The notes: generated by a model from the letters alone, not told the origin. A stretch of 64,000 nucleotides of DNA from Alteribacillus persepolensis (GCF_900099605.1 NZ_FNDK01000001.1:372001-436000); one strand, 5' to 3'. Numbered from the stretch's first letter, positions 52,762-61,624 are shown. Translations and numbers: made by a program.

Positions 52762-53663
52762 GTTATACGCCTTCTTTTCGTTAAAGTTTCCAGTTCATTG
52801 ATATACTCTTCAAACGATGACAGGGCTGACACAAAAACATGTTCTTTTACATACGCAGTTACAGCGCGCAATAAAAAGAGACGCGGGTTTGATGTGTGGC
52901 ATTCCTTTTCAAGAGTGTCCACTGCATCGAACAATTCCGCTTTTTTATCAGCAGACAAAGAGGACTGTTTAATCCCCATCGTGATTTCTTCTAGCAGCTC
53001 ATCGCGCCTTTCTTCGACGGTTTTTGTTTTTGGCTGCTTTGCTAATGTTTCAAGCTCTTGCATCACATCTTCTGTTAACAACGGTTCACACTGCTGTCCA
53101 TGTGTGACCAATGTATTGATGTAACCGACTATTTTTCTTGCAGCTTCTTCTGTTGTAATCGATTGTTTGCTGTCATCCATCACCGCTACATATTCCTTTA
53201 AAGCCCCCTGTACAAATAAGACAATATCCCAAATATAGGGAGACGCCTGTTCTCCATACACTTCTAAAAGCCATTCTTTATGCCAGTTCAGCATCGCTGC
53301 TTTCGTTTTTTTCAACATGGGAAGCACCGCTTTATGATCTTGAAAGGAAACAACTTTTTGCAAAAGCAGGAAAAACTCCCGATTGTTGTGTAAACTGTTT
53401 AATTCTAACGCTAACTTCCGGATGAGCTGCTCTTTAGGCGTTAACGTATCATCTAATTGAACACTCTTTGCCCGAAGCAGCATTTGCTGATGGTTATAAC
53501 GAAACACTTCAATTAATAAATCTTCTTTAGACCGGAAAAAATTATAAAACGTCCCCTTTGCAATGCCGCAATCAGAGACGATGTCTTGAACAGAAGTAGC
53601 ATAATAACCTTTTTTTGAAAAATGTTCCATCCCGGCTATAATCAACTTTTCTTTTTTATCCAC
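52758..53663 (-). CDS. TetR/AcrR-family transcriptional regulator
   Basis: A 301-residue regulator with an N-terminal TetR DNA-binding domain (KLIIAGMEHFSKKGYYATSVQDIVSDCGIAKGTFYNFFRSKEDLL). It is longer than the usual ~200 residues, with a charged C-terminal extension (KTKTVEERRDELLEEITMGIKQ...). Start is GTG after AAGGAG. It overlaps the MFS gene by 4 nt. A TetR-type palindrome lies 26 bp before the start codon, consistent with autorepression of the operon. Confidence 0.92.
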   Translation of the reverse strand: MDKKEKLIIAGMEHFSKKGYYATSVQDIVSDCGIAKGTFYNFFRSKEDLLIEVFRYNHQQMLLRAKSVQLDDTLTPKEQLIRKLALELNSLHNNREFFLLLQKVVSFQDHKAVLPMLKKTKAAMLNWHKEWLLEVYGEQASPYIWDIVLFVQGALKEYVAVMDDSKQSITTEEAARKIVGYINTLVTHGQQCEPLLTEDVMQELETLAKQPKTKTVEERRDELLEEITMGIKQSSLSADKKAELFDAVDTLEKECHTSNPRLFLLRAVTAYVKEHVFVSALSSFEEYINELETLTKRRRIT

Positions 53664-53688
53664 GATTCGTATACTCCTTCATCCACTA

Positions 53689-53724
53689 TATGACCAATCG
53701 GTCATAATAAAACCGATCAGTTTT
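53689..53724. promoter_or_regulatory. candidate TetR operator at the tetR-MFS promoter
   Basis: TATGACC-AATC-GGTCATA (53689-53706) is a perfect 7-bp inverted repeat. A second dyad AAAAC-N6-GTTTT (53709-53724) lies immediately beside it. On the minus strand a TATTAT -10-like box overlaps the first dyad. Confidence 0.65.
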
Positions 53725-53831
53725 AAATAACTCCTATATTCTATATCGATAATGGGCGGCTGTCAAAAATATTGTTTACACAGGTATATATGTTATGATG
53801 GCAATAGTTTATAGATAAAGGATGTATGTGA

Positions 53832-55433
53832 ATGATTACTTGTCAAAATGTCGGGCTTCGTTACGGAGACAAAAAATTATTTGAAGATGTTAATATTAAA
53901 TTTACACCTGGCAACTGTTATGGGCTGATTGGAGCAAACGGTGCCGGCAAATCAACATTTTTAAAAATCCTTTCCGGTGAAATTGACTCTCAAACCGGAC
54001 ATGTTCATATAGATAAAGGCCAGCGCGTTGCTGTGTTAAAACAGGACCATTTTGCTTATGAAGAAGAACGGGTACTCGATATTGTTATTATGGGCCACAC
54101 ACGCTTGTATGAAATTATGCATGAAAAAGATGCGATTTACATGAAACCAGACTTTTCTGATGAAGACGGAATGAAAGCAGCAGAGCTGGAGGCGGAATTC
54201 GCAGAACTGAATGGCTATGAAGCAGAAACAGAAGCAGGACAGCTTTTAAGAGGTCTTGGTGTGCCAGAAGATTTGCATGAAAAAAAGATGGCAGAGTTGA
54301 CCGGCCCGGAAAAGGTAAAAGTGCTGCTTGCCCAGGCTTTGTTTGGAAACCCTGATATATTGTTAATGGACGAGCCGACGAACCACCTTGATATTGAAGC
54401 TGTTCAATGGCTCGAGGAGTTTTTAATTAACTTTGAAAACACGGTTATCGTCGTCTCGCACGACCGGCATTTTCTTAACAAAGTGTGTACGCATATTGCT
54501 GATGTCGATTACGGGAAAATTGAACTGTACGTTGGAAATTACGATTTCTGGTATGAATCAAGCCAGCTTGCCCAAAAGATGGCAAAAGAAGCCAATCGTA
54601 AAAAAGAAGAGCAAGTCAAAGAGTTAAAAGAATTTATTGCACGCTTTAGCGCGAATGCTTCTAAATCAAAACAAGCGACATCAAGAAAGAAAACGCTGGA
54701 GAAAATTACACTAGATGATATAAAACCTTCTTCGCGGCGTTACCCATTCATTCAATTTAAACCAGATCGTGATTTAGGAAAAGATTTGTTAACCGTAGAT
54801 GGCATCACAAAAACAATTGACGGCGTCAAAGTGCTTGATAACGTAAGCTTTGTATTGAACAGCCATGATAAAGTCGCTTTTGTTGGAGACCATGAAATTG
54901 CTAAAACAACACTATTTAAAATTTTAACCGGTGAAATGGAACCGGACAGCGGTACATTTAAGTGGGGACTAACGACATCACAGTCCTATTTTCCAAAAGA
55001 CAATTCGCCTTATTTCGACGATGTCGATTTAAACCTAGTGGAGTGGCTCCGGCAATATTCAGAAGATGATCAAACGGAAACGTTTATCCGAGGGTTTCTT
55101 GGCAGAATGCTGTTTTCAGGAGAATCCGTGTTCAAAAAAGCCAACGTTCTATCTGGCGGGGAAAAAGTCCGCTGCATGCTCTCAAAAATGATGTTAAGCG
55201 GAGCAAACGTCTTAATTTTAGATGAACCAACGAACCACCTTGACCTTGAATCTATTACTGCTTTAAATAACGCTTTAATCAACTTTAAAGGTTCTGTTTT
55301 GTTTTCTTCACACGACCATGAATTTATTCAAACTATCGCAAATCGAATTATTGAATTCACTCCGGATGGATTTATCGATAAACGCACATCGTATGACGAG
55401 TATATTGAAGACAAAAAAACACAGGCAAAATAA
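53832..55433 (+). CDS. ABC-F family ATPase (YkpA/YbiT-like)
   Basis: A 533-residue soluble protein with two ABC domains and no membrane segment, typical of ABC-F translation factors. First domain: Walker A GLIGANGAGKSTFLKIL, a signature LTGPEKVKVLLAQALF and Walker B ILLMDEPTNHLD. The linker (FIARFSANASKSKQATSRKKTLEK) is arginine/lysine-rich. Second domain: VGDHEIAKTTLFKIL, LSGGEKVRCMLSKMML and LILDEPTNHLDLES. The first signature lacks the second Gly (SGG to TGP) and the second Walker A has AKTT for GKTT; both may be normal for this subfamily. Role in ribosome rescue or antibiotic tolerance is inferred from the family. Confidence 0.9.
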   Translation: MITCQNVGLRYGDKKLFEDVNIKFTPGNCYGLIGANGAGKSTFLKILSGEIDSQTGHVHIDKGQRVAVLKQDHFAYEEERVLDIVIMGHTRLYEIMHEKDAIYMKPDFSDEDGMKAAELEAEFAELNGYEAETEAGQLLRGLGVPEDLHEKKMAELTGPEKVKVLLAQALFGNPDILLMDEPTNHLDIEAVQWLEEFLINFENTVIVVSHDRHFLNKVCTHIADVDYGKIELYVGNYDFWYESSQLAQKMAKEANRKKEEQVKELKEFIARFSANASKSKQATSRKKTLEKITLDDIKPSSRRYPFIQFKPDRDLGKDLLTVDGITKTIDGVKVLDNVSFVLNSHDKVAFVGDHEIAKTTLFKILTGEMEPDSGTFKWGLTTSQSYFPKDNSPYFDDVDLNLVEWLRQYSEDDQTETFIRGFLGRMLFSGESVFKKANVLSGGEKVRCMLSKMMLSGANVLILDEPTNHLDLESITALNNALINFKGSVLFSSHDHEFIQTIANRIIEFTPDGFIDKRTSYDEYIEDKKTQAK

Positions 55434-55466
55434 CCAAAAGAGGCTGAGACAAAGGCATAAGAACCA

Positions 55467-55511
55467 CAAAATAATCCGAACGGTTTACAAAAATCAGTTC
55501 GGATTATTTTG
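55467..55511 (+). terminator. terminator downstream of the ABC-F gene
   Basis: A perfect 15-bp stem (CAAAATAATCCGAAC and its complement GTTCGGATTATTTTG) is followed by TTTTG. It is preceded by GAGGCTGAGACAAAGGC, a leader that commonly precedes such terminators in Firmicutes. The remaining ~215 nt to the protease gene hold no recognised feature. Confidence 0.82.
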
Positions 55512-55728
55512 TTTTGTTTATAGCAGCAATTTTTATCATTGCTCCGTCAGCATCCTTCGTGTTCTGCGGATACACCTCCGCTGACTCGGATACTCATACC
55601 AATTGAACCTTCGCCTCGTGTTGTCCCTACTGAAGCCTCCCCTCCGTATGTTGATAACGATTCACCTATTATTCATCACTTATGGTCCAGCTTTTGAATA
55701 ACCTGTCTTAGATTTGATCCGTCCTCTT

Positions 55729-56550
55729 TCAGGGTTTTAAAAACTGATGCACATCATCAATAGGAACTGCTAATCCCACTGATTCTTGTTCTGGATGCTG
55801 GATCGTCTTTTTTGCATAAACCACTCCTGCTACTCTTCCGTCTTCACCAATAACAGGGCTGCCGCTGTTTCCTCGATAAATGGGTGCTGAAATACCTAAA
55901 GCACTAGTATTCGTAATCGCTTCATCCAATACCCGTCCTTCATTGGCTATCTTTGTAAACGAAAGCGGGTTGCCAATGACATAAATGTGTTCGCCTGTGT
56001 GAGCATTCTCTGTCTGTAAAGGCAGTGCAGCCACATTTTCTGAAGGATTTGTTTGAACAAGCGCAAGATCTTTCTCTTCATCACTTTTTACTACCTCCCC
56101 CTCCAAAATCTCCCCTTCTTCTGTATGAATTCCAATTACACGAAGGTCTTCAATCACATGGTGGTTTGTTAATAGAAGGCCACTTTCTTCAATAAAAAAA
56201 CCTGTTCCTTTGGTACATCCAAACCTCCCTTCTCCTTGTACGGTAACTACAGCTTCTTTCCAAGATTGCACTTGTTCGTCTTGTGACAATGTATAGGAGG
56301 TTTTCAAAAAGTCAATCGCATCCATGCGAAATGTATCAAACAAGTATGCACCCGCTTGAAACACAAGCATTATCGCTAACAGTGAGGCCATTATCGTTAC
56401 TCCGCGGCGTTTACGACGTTTCTTTTTTCTCGCACGCGGCGGTAATGGCTGCTGTTCTTCCTCTAACACTTCCAAAAATTGTTCTTCTGTCATGTCGTCA
56501 TACTTTTCATCATATAACTCATCATCGCTGTCTTTTTTCCGCGCCGCCAT
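55729..56550 (-). CDS. membrane-anchored trypsin-like serine protease (S1C, no PDZ)
   Basis: A 273-residue protein with a highly charged N-terminal cytoplasmic region (DELYDEKYDDMTEEQF, then a KKKRRKRR basic block), one transmembrane helix (VTIMASLLAIMLVFQAGAYLF), and an extracytoplasmic trypsin fold. Catalytic residues are visible: His in LLLTNHHVI, Asp in EKDLALVQ and Ser in RGNSGSPVIG. A PDZ domain is absent, unlike HtrA. It probably cleaves misfolded or specific surface proteins. Single gene. Confidence 0.9.
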   Translation of the reverse strand: MAARKKDSDDELYDEKYDDMTEEQFLEVLEEEQQPLPPRARKKKRRKRRGVTIMASLLAIMLVFQAGAYLFDTFRMDAIDFLKTSYTLSQDEQVQSWKEAVVTVQGEGRFGCTKGTGFFIEESGLLLTNHHVIEDLRVIGIHTEEGEILEGEVVKSDEEKDLALVQTNPSENVAALPLQTENAHTGEHIYVIGNPLSFTKIANEGRVLDEAITNTSALGISAPIYRGNSGSPVIGEDGRVAGVVYAKKTIQHPEQESVGLAVPIDDVHQFLKP

Positions 56551-56663
56551 GCTTCATTCTCCTTTTTATCTAACAAACAGAAATAACATCCTTTATTCTA
56601 ACTATACTATATAAAGACAAGCAGAAGGCAATGGTTGGATGTACAACAGAGGAGGTTTTTTTT

Positions 56664-57467
56664 GTGCAGCTGCGATATATCCGGCTTTTCGTTCAACGAT
56701 TGAGAGAAAATAAAATTTTTGATATATCTGCTCAGCTTGGTTATTACTTTTTAATGGCTATGTTTCCTCTCCTGCTTTTTATACTAAGTATCATCAGTTT
56801 CCTGCCAATAACAAGCAATGATGTCCTGCGTTTTCTCTCCCCTTATGTACCTCCAGGGACACTTCAAATACTCACTTATAACGTGCATACCATTATCGAT
56901 GTCCAGCGCTTAGATACGCTGTCCTTTAGCTCTGCTGCAACCATTTGGCTGTCTTTATTAGGGACGTTTGCGATTATTCGGGCAATTAACCATTCGTATC
57001 ACCTGACCAATCCACCTTGGTACAAAATGCTGGTTATTGGATTTGGACTAATGCTTTCCATTTTGTTAGCCATTGTACTATCTCTGCTTCTCCCGATATA
57101 CGGCAGGTCATTTGGTTTGTTCCTTTTTTCCTTTATTGGTTTAGATCATTATTTTATCTATGCTTGGGAATGGTTTCGCTGGGGTGTTAGTTTTATCGTT
57201 ATTGGCCTGGTGTTGTTTTATATTTTCTTATCTGTACCAAACCGAAAAGTGACAACAAAAGAAGCACTTCCAGGCGCTATTTTTGCACTAATAAGCTGGC
57301 AGGCAGCTTCATTCGGTTTTTTCTTCTATGTGGAACACAATGATTATTCAGCCATCTACGGCAGTCTCGGCAACATTATTGTGTTAATGGTATGGTTTTA
57401 TATTTCCGGATTTTCCATCCTGGCTGGCGGACAATTAAACGCTATGATTGCAGAAAGACGGCCTTAA
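56664..57467 (+). CDS. YihY/BrkB-family membrane protein
   Basis: A 267-residue integral membrane protein of the YihY/BrkB (TIGR00765) family, with about six helices: IFDISAQLGYYFLMAMFPLLLFILSIISF, ATIWLSLLGTFAIIRAINHSY, and the final GSLGNIIVLMVWFYISGFSILAGGQLNAMI that is typical of the family. Despite older names, it is not RNase BN. The start is the GTG 7-8 nt after AGAGGAGG. Function unknown, possibly a transporter. An AT-rich stretch with a weak hairpin follows. Confidence 0.88.
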   Translation: MQLRYIRLFVQRLRENKIFDISAQLGYYFLMAMFPLLLFILSIISFLPITSNDVLRFLSPYVPPGTLQILTYNVHTIIDVQRLDTLSFSSAATIWLSLLGTFAIIRAINHSYHLTNPPWYKMLVIGFGLMLSILLAIVLSLLLPIYGRSFGLFLFSFIGLDHYFIYAWEWFRWGVSFIVIGLVLFYIFLSVPNRKVTTKEALPGAIFALISWQAASFGFFFYVEHNDYSAIYGSLGNIIVLMVWFYISGFSILAGGQLNAMIAERRP

Positions 57468-57666
57468 TCATCCCGGTGTTATATTTAACAAAACATTAAA
57501 GTTATACTAAAATAACTTTCATAATATAATTTTCATTTTACTATATTAAAATAACTATAGAATATAATAAATATGTGTGCTTTATAAAATTATTTCTGTT
57601 GTGTTGTCCTTTCACAGTGTACATTTAAGAACCTGTTATATTTTATTTTTTATTTTTCAGTGTTAC

Positions 57667-57948
57667 AGAAAAAGAGCTGTATCAAAACCTTCGCGGCGAT
57701 TGGTTTGTGTTTTTGGCATAAGAGGTGTTGGAGATTTTTTCGTCACTATGTTTGGGTGACAGTCAGGTGAGACGCCCGCGGAAAAAGCAAGAGCTGAAGC
57801 CTTATCCCCTTCTCCGCGGCAAGCGGACCTGAAGAGCCATTCATACGAGAGAGAATACGTTAACCTTAACAACAAGCCTTATAGAATTGAAAAAAAAGGG
57901 GCTGTATCAAAAGGTCATGAAAAATGACCTTTTGATACAGCCCCTTTT
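57667..57948 (+). repeat. modular intergenic repeat, copy A
   Basis: A segment with a GC-rich module (CAGGTGAGACGCC ... CCGCGGCAAGCGG ... CCTGAAGAGCCATTCA, about 57765-57843) and, ~50 nt further, a long hairpin whose arms share CAAAAGG. The same module, with the same order of blocks, occurs in inverse orientation at 59.94-60.17 kb. The two copies flank the DUF6501 and nupC genes. The ~200 nt to the left (57468-57666) are AT-rich and carry no gene. Confidence 0.6.
57894..57948. terminator. 25-bp stem terminator (also last part of repeat copy A)
   Basis: A perfect 25-bp stem with a GAAAA loop. On the minus strand it is followed by TTTTTTT, so it terminates the DUF6501 transcript, whose stop codon lies 24 nt away. 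It is also the hairpin half of the repeat element. Confidence 0.8.
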
Positions 57949-57971
57949 GCAATGATAATTGCCATATACAT

Positions 57972-58175
57972 TTACAATTCTTCAAAATAATCTTTTTTAA
58001 AGCCACCAACTTTTCCAGTGTTATCAATCACGAAATAAAATTCCTCGGTTTCATTTTTCACATCGTATGTTTTACCGGGAGTTAATACTCTGTCGACCTT
58101 ATATTTTTTAGCATTTGCATGTACACACTTAATCTGTTTGATAACAGCAGAATCAGTCCACGTCTTATGTATCAT
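57972..58175 (-). CDS. DUF6501-family small protein
   Basis: A 67-residue protein matching the Bacillaceae DUF6501 family: MIHKTWTDSAVIKQIKCVHA, KYKVDRVLTPGKTYDVKNETEEFYFVIDNTGKVGGF and KDYFEEL. It is likely a small beta-rich cytosolic protein, function unknown. It lies downstream of nupC on the same strand, but a hairpin between them suggests separate transcription. Confidence 0.82.
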   Translation of the reverse strand: MIHKTWTDSAVIKQIKCVHANAKKYKVDRVLTPGKTYDVKNETEEFYFVIDNTGKVGGFKKDYFEEL

Positions 58176-58250
58176 TTCACATTCTCCTTTTCAGTTTTTA
58201 TCTCCCCTGCTATCATATCACGAATCAATCTTTCGTTCATCAATACAAGA

Positions 58251-58281
58251 AGCCAGCTCCTCATTACTAAGAAGTCTGGCT
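58251..58281 (-). terminator. terminator of nupC
   Basis: The stem AGCCAG-A-CTTCT / AGGAG-CTGGCT with one bulge and a GU pair lies just past the nupC stop codon, followed by TTCTTG on the minus strand. Confidence 0.65.
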
Positions 58282-58289
58282 CTTATACA

Positions 58290-59501
58290 TTATACAAACA
58301 TTCCTGCAACAGCTGCACTTAATAACGATGCAAGCGCACCTGCTGCAACTGCTTTTACTCCATGCTTTGCTAATTCTTTACGTCTTTCCGGCACAAGCGC
58401 ACCAATGCCTCCTAAAATGATCGCCATCGAAGACAAGTTGGCAAAACCACAAAGTGCAAATGTAATCACTACTTGTGCTTTGTCAGAAAATGTTTCCATT
58501 TCCGGTGCAAATGACGCGTAAGCGACAAACTCGTTTAATACTAACTTTTGTCCGATAAAACTTCCTGCTTGCAGAGCTTCTGCCCATGGAACACCAACCA
58601 TAAAAGCAACCGGAGCAAAAATGACACCTAGAATTAATTCTAAGGTTAAGTTTTCTGCACCAAACCAGCCGCCGACTAATCCCAGCAAGGAATTCACTAC
58701 CGCAATCAATGCAACAAAAGCCAACAGCATTGCCCCAACATTTAATGCGAGCTGAAGACCTGTAGAAGCACCTTTTGCCGCTGCGTCAATGACGTTTTGT
58801 GATTCGGTGTCTTTTTCTATTTTAATCTCATCAGTGGTTGTCGACACTTCTGTCTCCGGCATTACTGTCTTTGCCATAATTAAACCGGCAGGAGCCGCCA
58901 TAAAGCTTGCAGCGAGTAAGTAATCCAACGGAATACCGAGCGCGTGATACCCAAACAACACAGATCCCGCTACCGATGCAAGCCCGCCGGTCATTACCGT
59001 AAACAGCTCTGAAGACGTCATTTTCGCCAAATACGGACGAACGACTAATGGCGCTTCCGTTTGGCCAACAAAAATATTGGCAGCTGCTGACATCGATTCA
59101 GCCTTGCTTGTTCCCAGTACAAACGATAAAAAGCCGCCAATGATTTTTACCAGCCACTGCATAATGCCGATATAATACAACACGGCAATCAACGAAGAAA
59201 AGAAGATAATAACTGGAAGTACTTGAAACGCAAACACGTTATCTTCTTCAATGTTAAACAAATCTCCAAATAAAAATGCTATCCCTTCATTGGCGTTATT
59301 AATAACACTTTGAACAGCGACTGTAATTTGCTGCAAAGCTCCGCTGCCAGCTTCTGTATAAAAAACAATAAAAGCAAAAAATACTTGAAAAGCCAGTCCT
59401 CCTAAAATTGGGCGCCATTTAATATAGGACTTTCTTGAAGACAAGAGAAAAGCCAGGAATAAAACAAAAATAATCCCCATGATTCCCCATAAAAAATTCA
59501 T
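58290..59501 (-). CDS. nupC: NupC-family concentrative nucleoside transporter
   Basis: A 403-residue secondary transporter that imports nucleosides with H+ or Na+. Motifs: GGLAFQVFFAFIVFYTEAGSGALQ, the signature GTSKAESMSAAANIFVGQTEAPLVVRPYLAKMTSSELFTVMTGGLASVAGSVL and the second re-entrant region FANLSSMAIILGGIGALVPERRKELAKHG. The ATG follows GGTGGTGG. A SigA-type promoter and a cre-like site lie upstream, suggesting carbon catabolite control. Which of NupC, NupG or NupQ it corresponds to is not resolved. Confidence 0.92.
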   Translation of the reverse strand: MNFLWGIMGIIFVLFLAFLLSSRKSYIKWRPILGGLAFQVFFAFIVFYTEAGSGALQQITVAVQSVINNANEGIAFLFGDLFNIEEDNVFAFQVLPVIIFFSSLIAVLYYIGIMQWLVKIIGGFLSFVLGTSKAESMSAAANIFVGQTEAPLVVRPYLAKMTSSELFTVMTGGLASVAGSVLFGYHALGIPLDYLLAASFMAAPAGLIMAKTVMPETEVSTTTDEIKIEKDTESQNVIDAAAKGASTGLQLALNVGAMLLAFVALIAVVNSLLGLVGGWFGAENLTLELILGVIFAPVAFMVGVPWAEALQAGSFIGQKLVLNEFVAYASFAPEMETFSDKAQVVITFALCGFANLSSMAIILGGIGALVPERRKELAKHGVKAVAAGALASLLSAAVAGMFV

Positions 59502-59531
59502 GCATCCACCACCGCTTTCCATAAACTCCTC

Positions 59532-59545
59532 TGAAAACGCTTACT
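59532..59545. promoter_or_regulatory. cre-like CcpA site in nupC leader
   Basis: TGAAAACGCTTACT matches the cre consensus TGWNANCGNTNWCA at 13 of 14 positions. It lies about 20-30 nt downstream of the predicted transcription start, a typical road-block position. Confidence 0.5.
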
Positions 59546-59570
59546 ACACTGCGCTTGAGGGACCTTTGTT

Positions 59571-59599
59571 AATGTATCAAATAAAAAATAAAATGTAAA
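59571..59599 (-). promoter_or_regulatory. candidate SigA promoter of nupC
   Basis: On the minus strand TTTACA (59599-59594), a 17-nt spacer and TACATT (59576-59571). Moderate match; it would start near 59564, just before the cre-like site. Confidence 0.45.
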
Positions 59600-59936
59600 T
59601 AGAAATAAACACCACTTTGATTTATTGCAGGTTTTTCTTATTCTTTTTTAAAGCAAAAAAATTATGTAACACTTTTAGGAAAGAAGGTGGAGGCGAATAT
59701 ACGATATGTATTATTCTGCCTGTCCCCTGTCTTGCGGTAACATAACCGGACAACGGCGAAGAAAAGCAGCAGCCGAAAATAACGCGCTGACTAAAAAAAT
59801 AACAGCACTATCCACAGGCATCTCCCCTGACTGCCGTTAATCAGGTTATCGATTCTGTTATAAAGGGAAATGCTCCTGCAGCGCTAGAAACATACAATAC
59901 ATCCATTCCAACATTTGTATAAAAACTAGCACATTC

Positions 59937-60175
59937 AACAAGGAGCTGCCCCAAAAGGCAGTGGATTACGGCCTTTTGGGCGGCCTCTTTAACAGTTTTA
60001 TAAAACTTCAGAAGTTGTAACCTCTTTCACCTGGGTGAATGGCTCTTCAGGCTCGCCTGCCGCGGGCAGCGCTTCAACGCACAGGGCCGTGCTAATGTCG
60101 TGTGGGCCGCACGATGCGGCTGGCCTTAGCCGACGTTACGGAGGCGTCTCACCTGATCGCCAGCAACTAGGCAAT
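59937..60175 (-). repeat. modular intergenic repeat, copy B (inverted)
   Basis: Read on the minus strand it has CAGGTGAGACGCC, CCGCGGCAGGCGA, CCTGAAGAGCCATTCA, a ~70-nt spacer, and a hairpin with CCCAAAAGGC/GCCTTTTGGG arms (59942-59988). The order is the same as in copy A. An extra GC-rich segment with GCCGCATCGTGCGGC is inserted near the start. The wider gap (59502-60348) also contains the nupC promoter and an isolated 44-codon frame at 59706 that I do not call a gene. Confidence 0.6.
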
Positions 60176-60277
60176 AGATAAAAAACCACAAAAACCCGCC
60201 TCATTTGCTAACATGTAGTTAAATTTAATCGAACAAATTCCAAAAGAAATGCATCGCCTAAACCATCAGAGCATTAA

Positions 60278-60321
60278 AAAATTTCCACCAGTATCATTTA
60301 AATGATACTGGTGGAAATTTT
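60278..60321. terminator. 44-bp perfect palindrome, terminator of the 60.3 kb gene
   Basis: Two 22-nt arms (AAAATTTCCACCAGTATCATTT and complement) meet without spacer. It lies 28 nt past the stop of the minus-strand gene, and the T-rich arm end serves as U-tract. Confidence 0.7.
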
Positions 60322-60348
60322 ATTTCAGGACTTTTAAAACAGCCCCTT

Positions 60349-60837
60349 TCATTCAACGCTTAAGCGCAAATCAGGCAAATGATTAAGAATGAATTGTGAT
60401 TTATCTACATCTGTTTTTACCGAGAACTGTCTGTAATACTTTAAGGCTGTCTCAAAATGAGCAGGCATATGCTGATACGCATCTAACACACGATCAAACA
60501 CATCATACGCAAGCATCAGCGCTGAGACTAGTTCTGTTAAAGGGAGTACATACGTTTTTGAATCGTGATAAGGCGCAGTACAAAGTGTCATTTGTTCAAC
60601 TTGATGATCAAAAAATGAAGCAGATTCCTCTATATATGGGCGATACAGCGGATGAACATGCTTAGCCGTCTGCTCAAAAAATGAGCGCCACTCACGACAA
60701 AAACTAATCATATATGGCAAATCGTCTCTATCTACAACGATGTCAAATCCTGCCTGCCTGATTCGGTCCATGCTCATCGGCTCCATCGTTTGGTGATTCG
60801 CTCCAACATAATAAAATTTACGACGATACGCTCTCAT
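60349..60837 (-). CDS. hypothetical protein
   Basis: A 162-residue protein not recognised as a known family. It has an N-terminal basic region (MRAYRRKFYYVGANHQ), a segment FDIVVDRDDLPYMISFCREWRSFFEQTAKHVHPLYRPYIEE, and a helical C-terminal half (LTELVSALMLAYDVFDRVLDAYQHMPAHFETALKYYRQF). No signal peptide or membrane helix. GGGGTG precedes the ATG. It is single, flanked by repeat-rich DNA on the left. Confidence 0.6.
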   Translation of the reverse strand: MRAYRRKFYYVGANHQTMEPMSMDRIRQAGFDIVVDRDDLPYMISFCREWRSFFEQTAKHVHPLYRPYIEESASFFDHQVEQMTLCTAPYHDSKTYVLPLTELVSALMLAYDVFDRVLDAYQHMPAHFETALKYYRQFSVKTDVDKSQFILNHLPDLRLSVE

Positions 60838-60949
60838 TTGGCACCCCGTCTTTCAAGTTTTATCTCATTCTAACTTTTACATATTGTAACATGTATATTT
60901 TATGTTTCCTATAGTTTTTATGCAACTTCTTTACATGTTCCATAACTCT

Positions 60950-61624
60950 TCAGCAAGGATGTTTCATACCCTCAATCTTTTCCAGAAATTTTTGAGCGGT
61001 TCGTATAGTGGATTGAGGATTTTGCCCCGTCACAACGTTTCCATCCACTTCTACATTTTCTGTAAAAATTGGGGCAGAAACAAATGTTGCTCCTAATTCT
61101 CTTACTTTCGATTCTAATAAGAAAGGCATTTGTTTGTCCAGATCCATTTCTTTTTCTTCTTGGTTTGTAAAAGTCGTTAAGCGCCTCCCTTTTAAAAATG
61201 GCGTACCATCCGGCATCACTAACCTTGTAAACCCGGCCGATCCATGACAAACCGCTCCAATTACTTTATTTGCTTCAGCCATTTTCTGCAGAACACGCTG
61301 CAGTGTATCACTTCCAGGAAAATCAAACATCGTGCCGTGGCCGCCAGCTAAAAAAACACCATCCAATTGATCGCAATCCACTTGGTCCAGCGAAACCGTG
61401 TGAAGTAATGCCTCTACGGCTCCCTCCCACTCTTTCATCATTACATGGCCTGTACTGGTTGGATCAATCGGAGCTTCCCCCCCTCTTGGACTGGCAACAA
61501 TAACATGATGTCCTGCATCATGAAAGGCAAGGTAAGCCTCAGCAAATTCCGATAACCATACCCCCGTATCCTTGCCATTCATGATCTTACAGGCATTGGT
61601 AACCACCATTAATATGCTAGCCAA
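60950..61624 (-). CDS. DJ-1/PfpI-family (Hsp31-like) class I glutamine amidotransferase-like protein
   Basis: A 224-residue protein of the DJ-1/PfpI superfamily. The nucleophile elbow is GAVCHGSAG, and the acidic partner lies in EFAEAYLAFHDAGHHVIVASPRGGEAPIDP. Members act as glyoxalase III, deglycase or chaperone (Hsp31 type); the C-terminal TNQEEKEMDLDKQMPFLLESKVRELGA fits the larger Hsp31-like group. Start is TTG, 7 nt after GGGGAG; the upstream frame has no site. It lies downstream of the SDR gene (86-nt gap) and may be co-transcribed, suggesting a carbonyl stress role. Confidence 0.85.
   Translation of the reverse strand: MASILMVVTNACKIMNGKDTGVWLSEFAEAYLAFHDAGHHVIVASPRGGEAPIDPTSTGHVMMKEWEGAVEALLHTVSLDQVDCDQLDGVFLAGGHGTMFDFPGSDTLQRVLQKMAEANKVIGAVCHGSAGFTRLVMPDGTPFLKGRRLTTFTNQEEKEMDLDKQMPFLLESKVRELGATFVSAPIFTENVEVDGNVVTGQNPQSTIRTAQKFLEKIEGMKHPC

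Noticed and set aside
59706-59840. 44-codon plus-strand frame beginning MYYSACPLSCGN
   Set aside because: The GGTGGAGG upstream is about 14 nt away and the peptide resembles nothing known; located among repeat-rich DNA, so not called.
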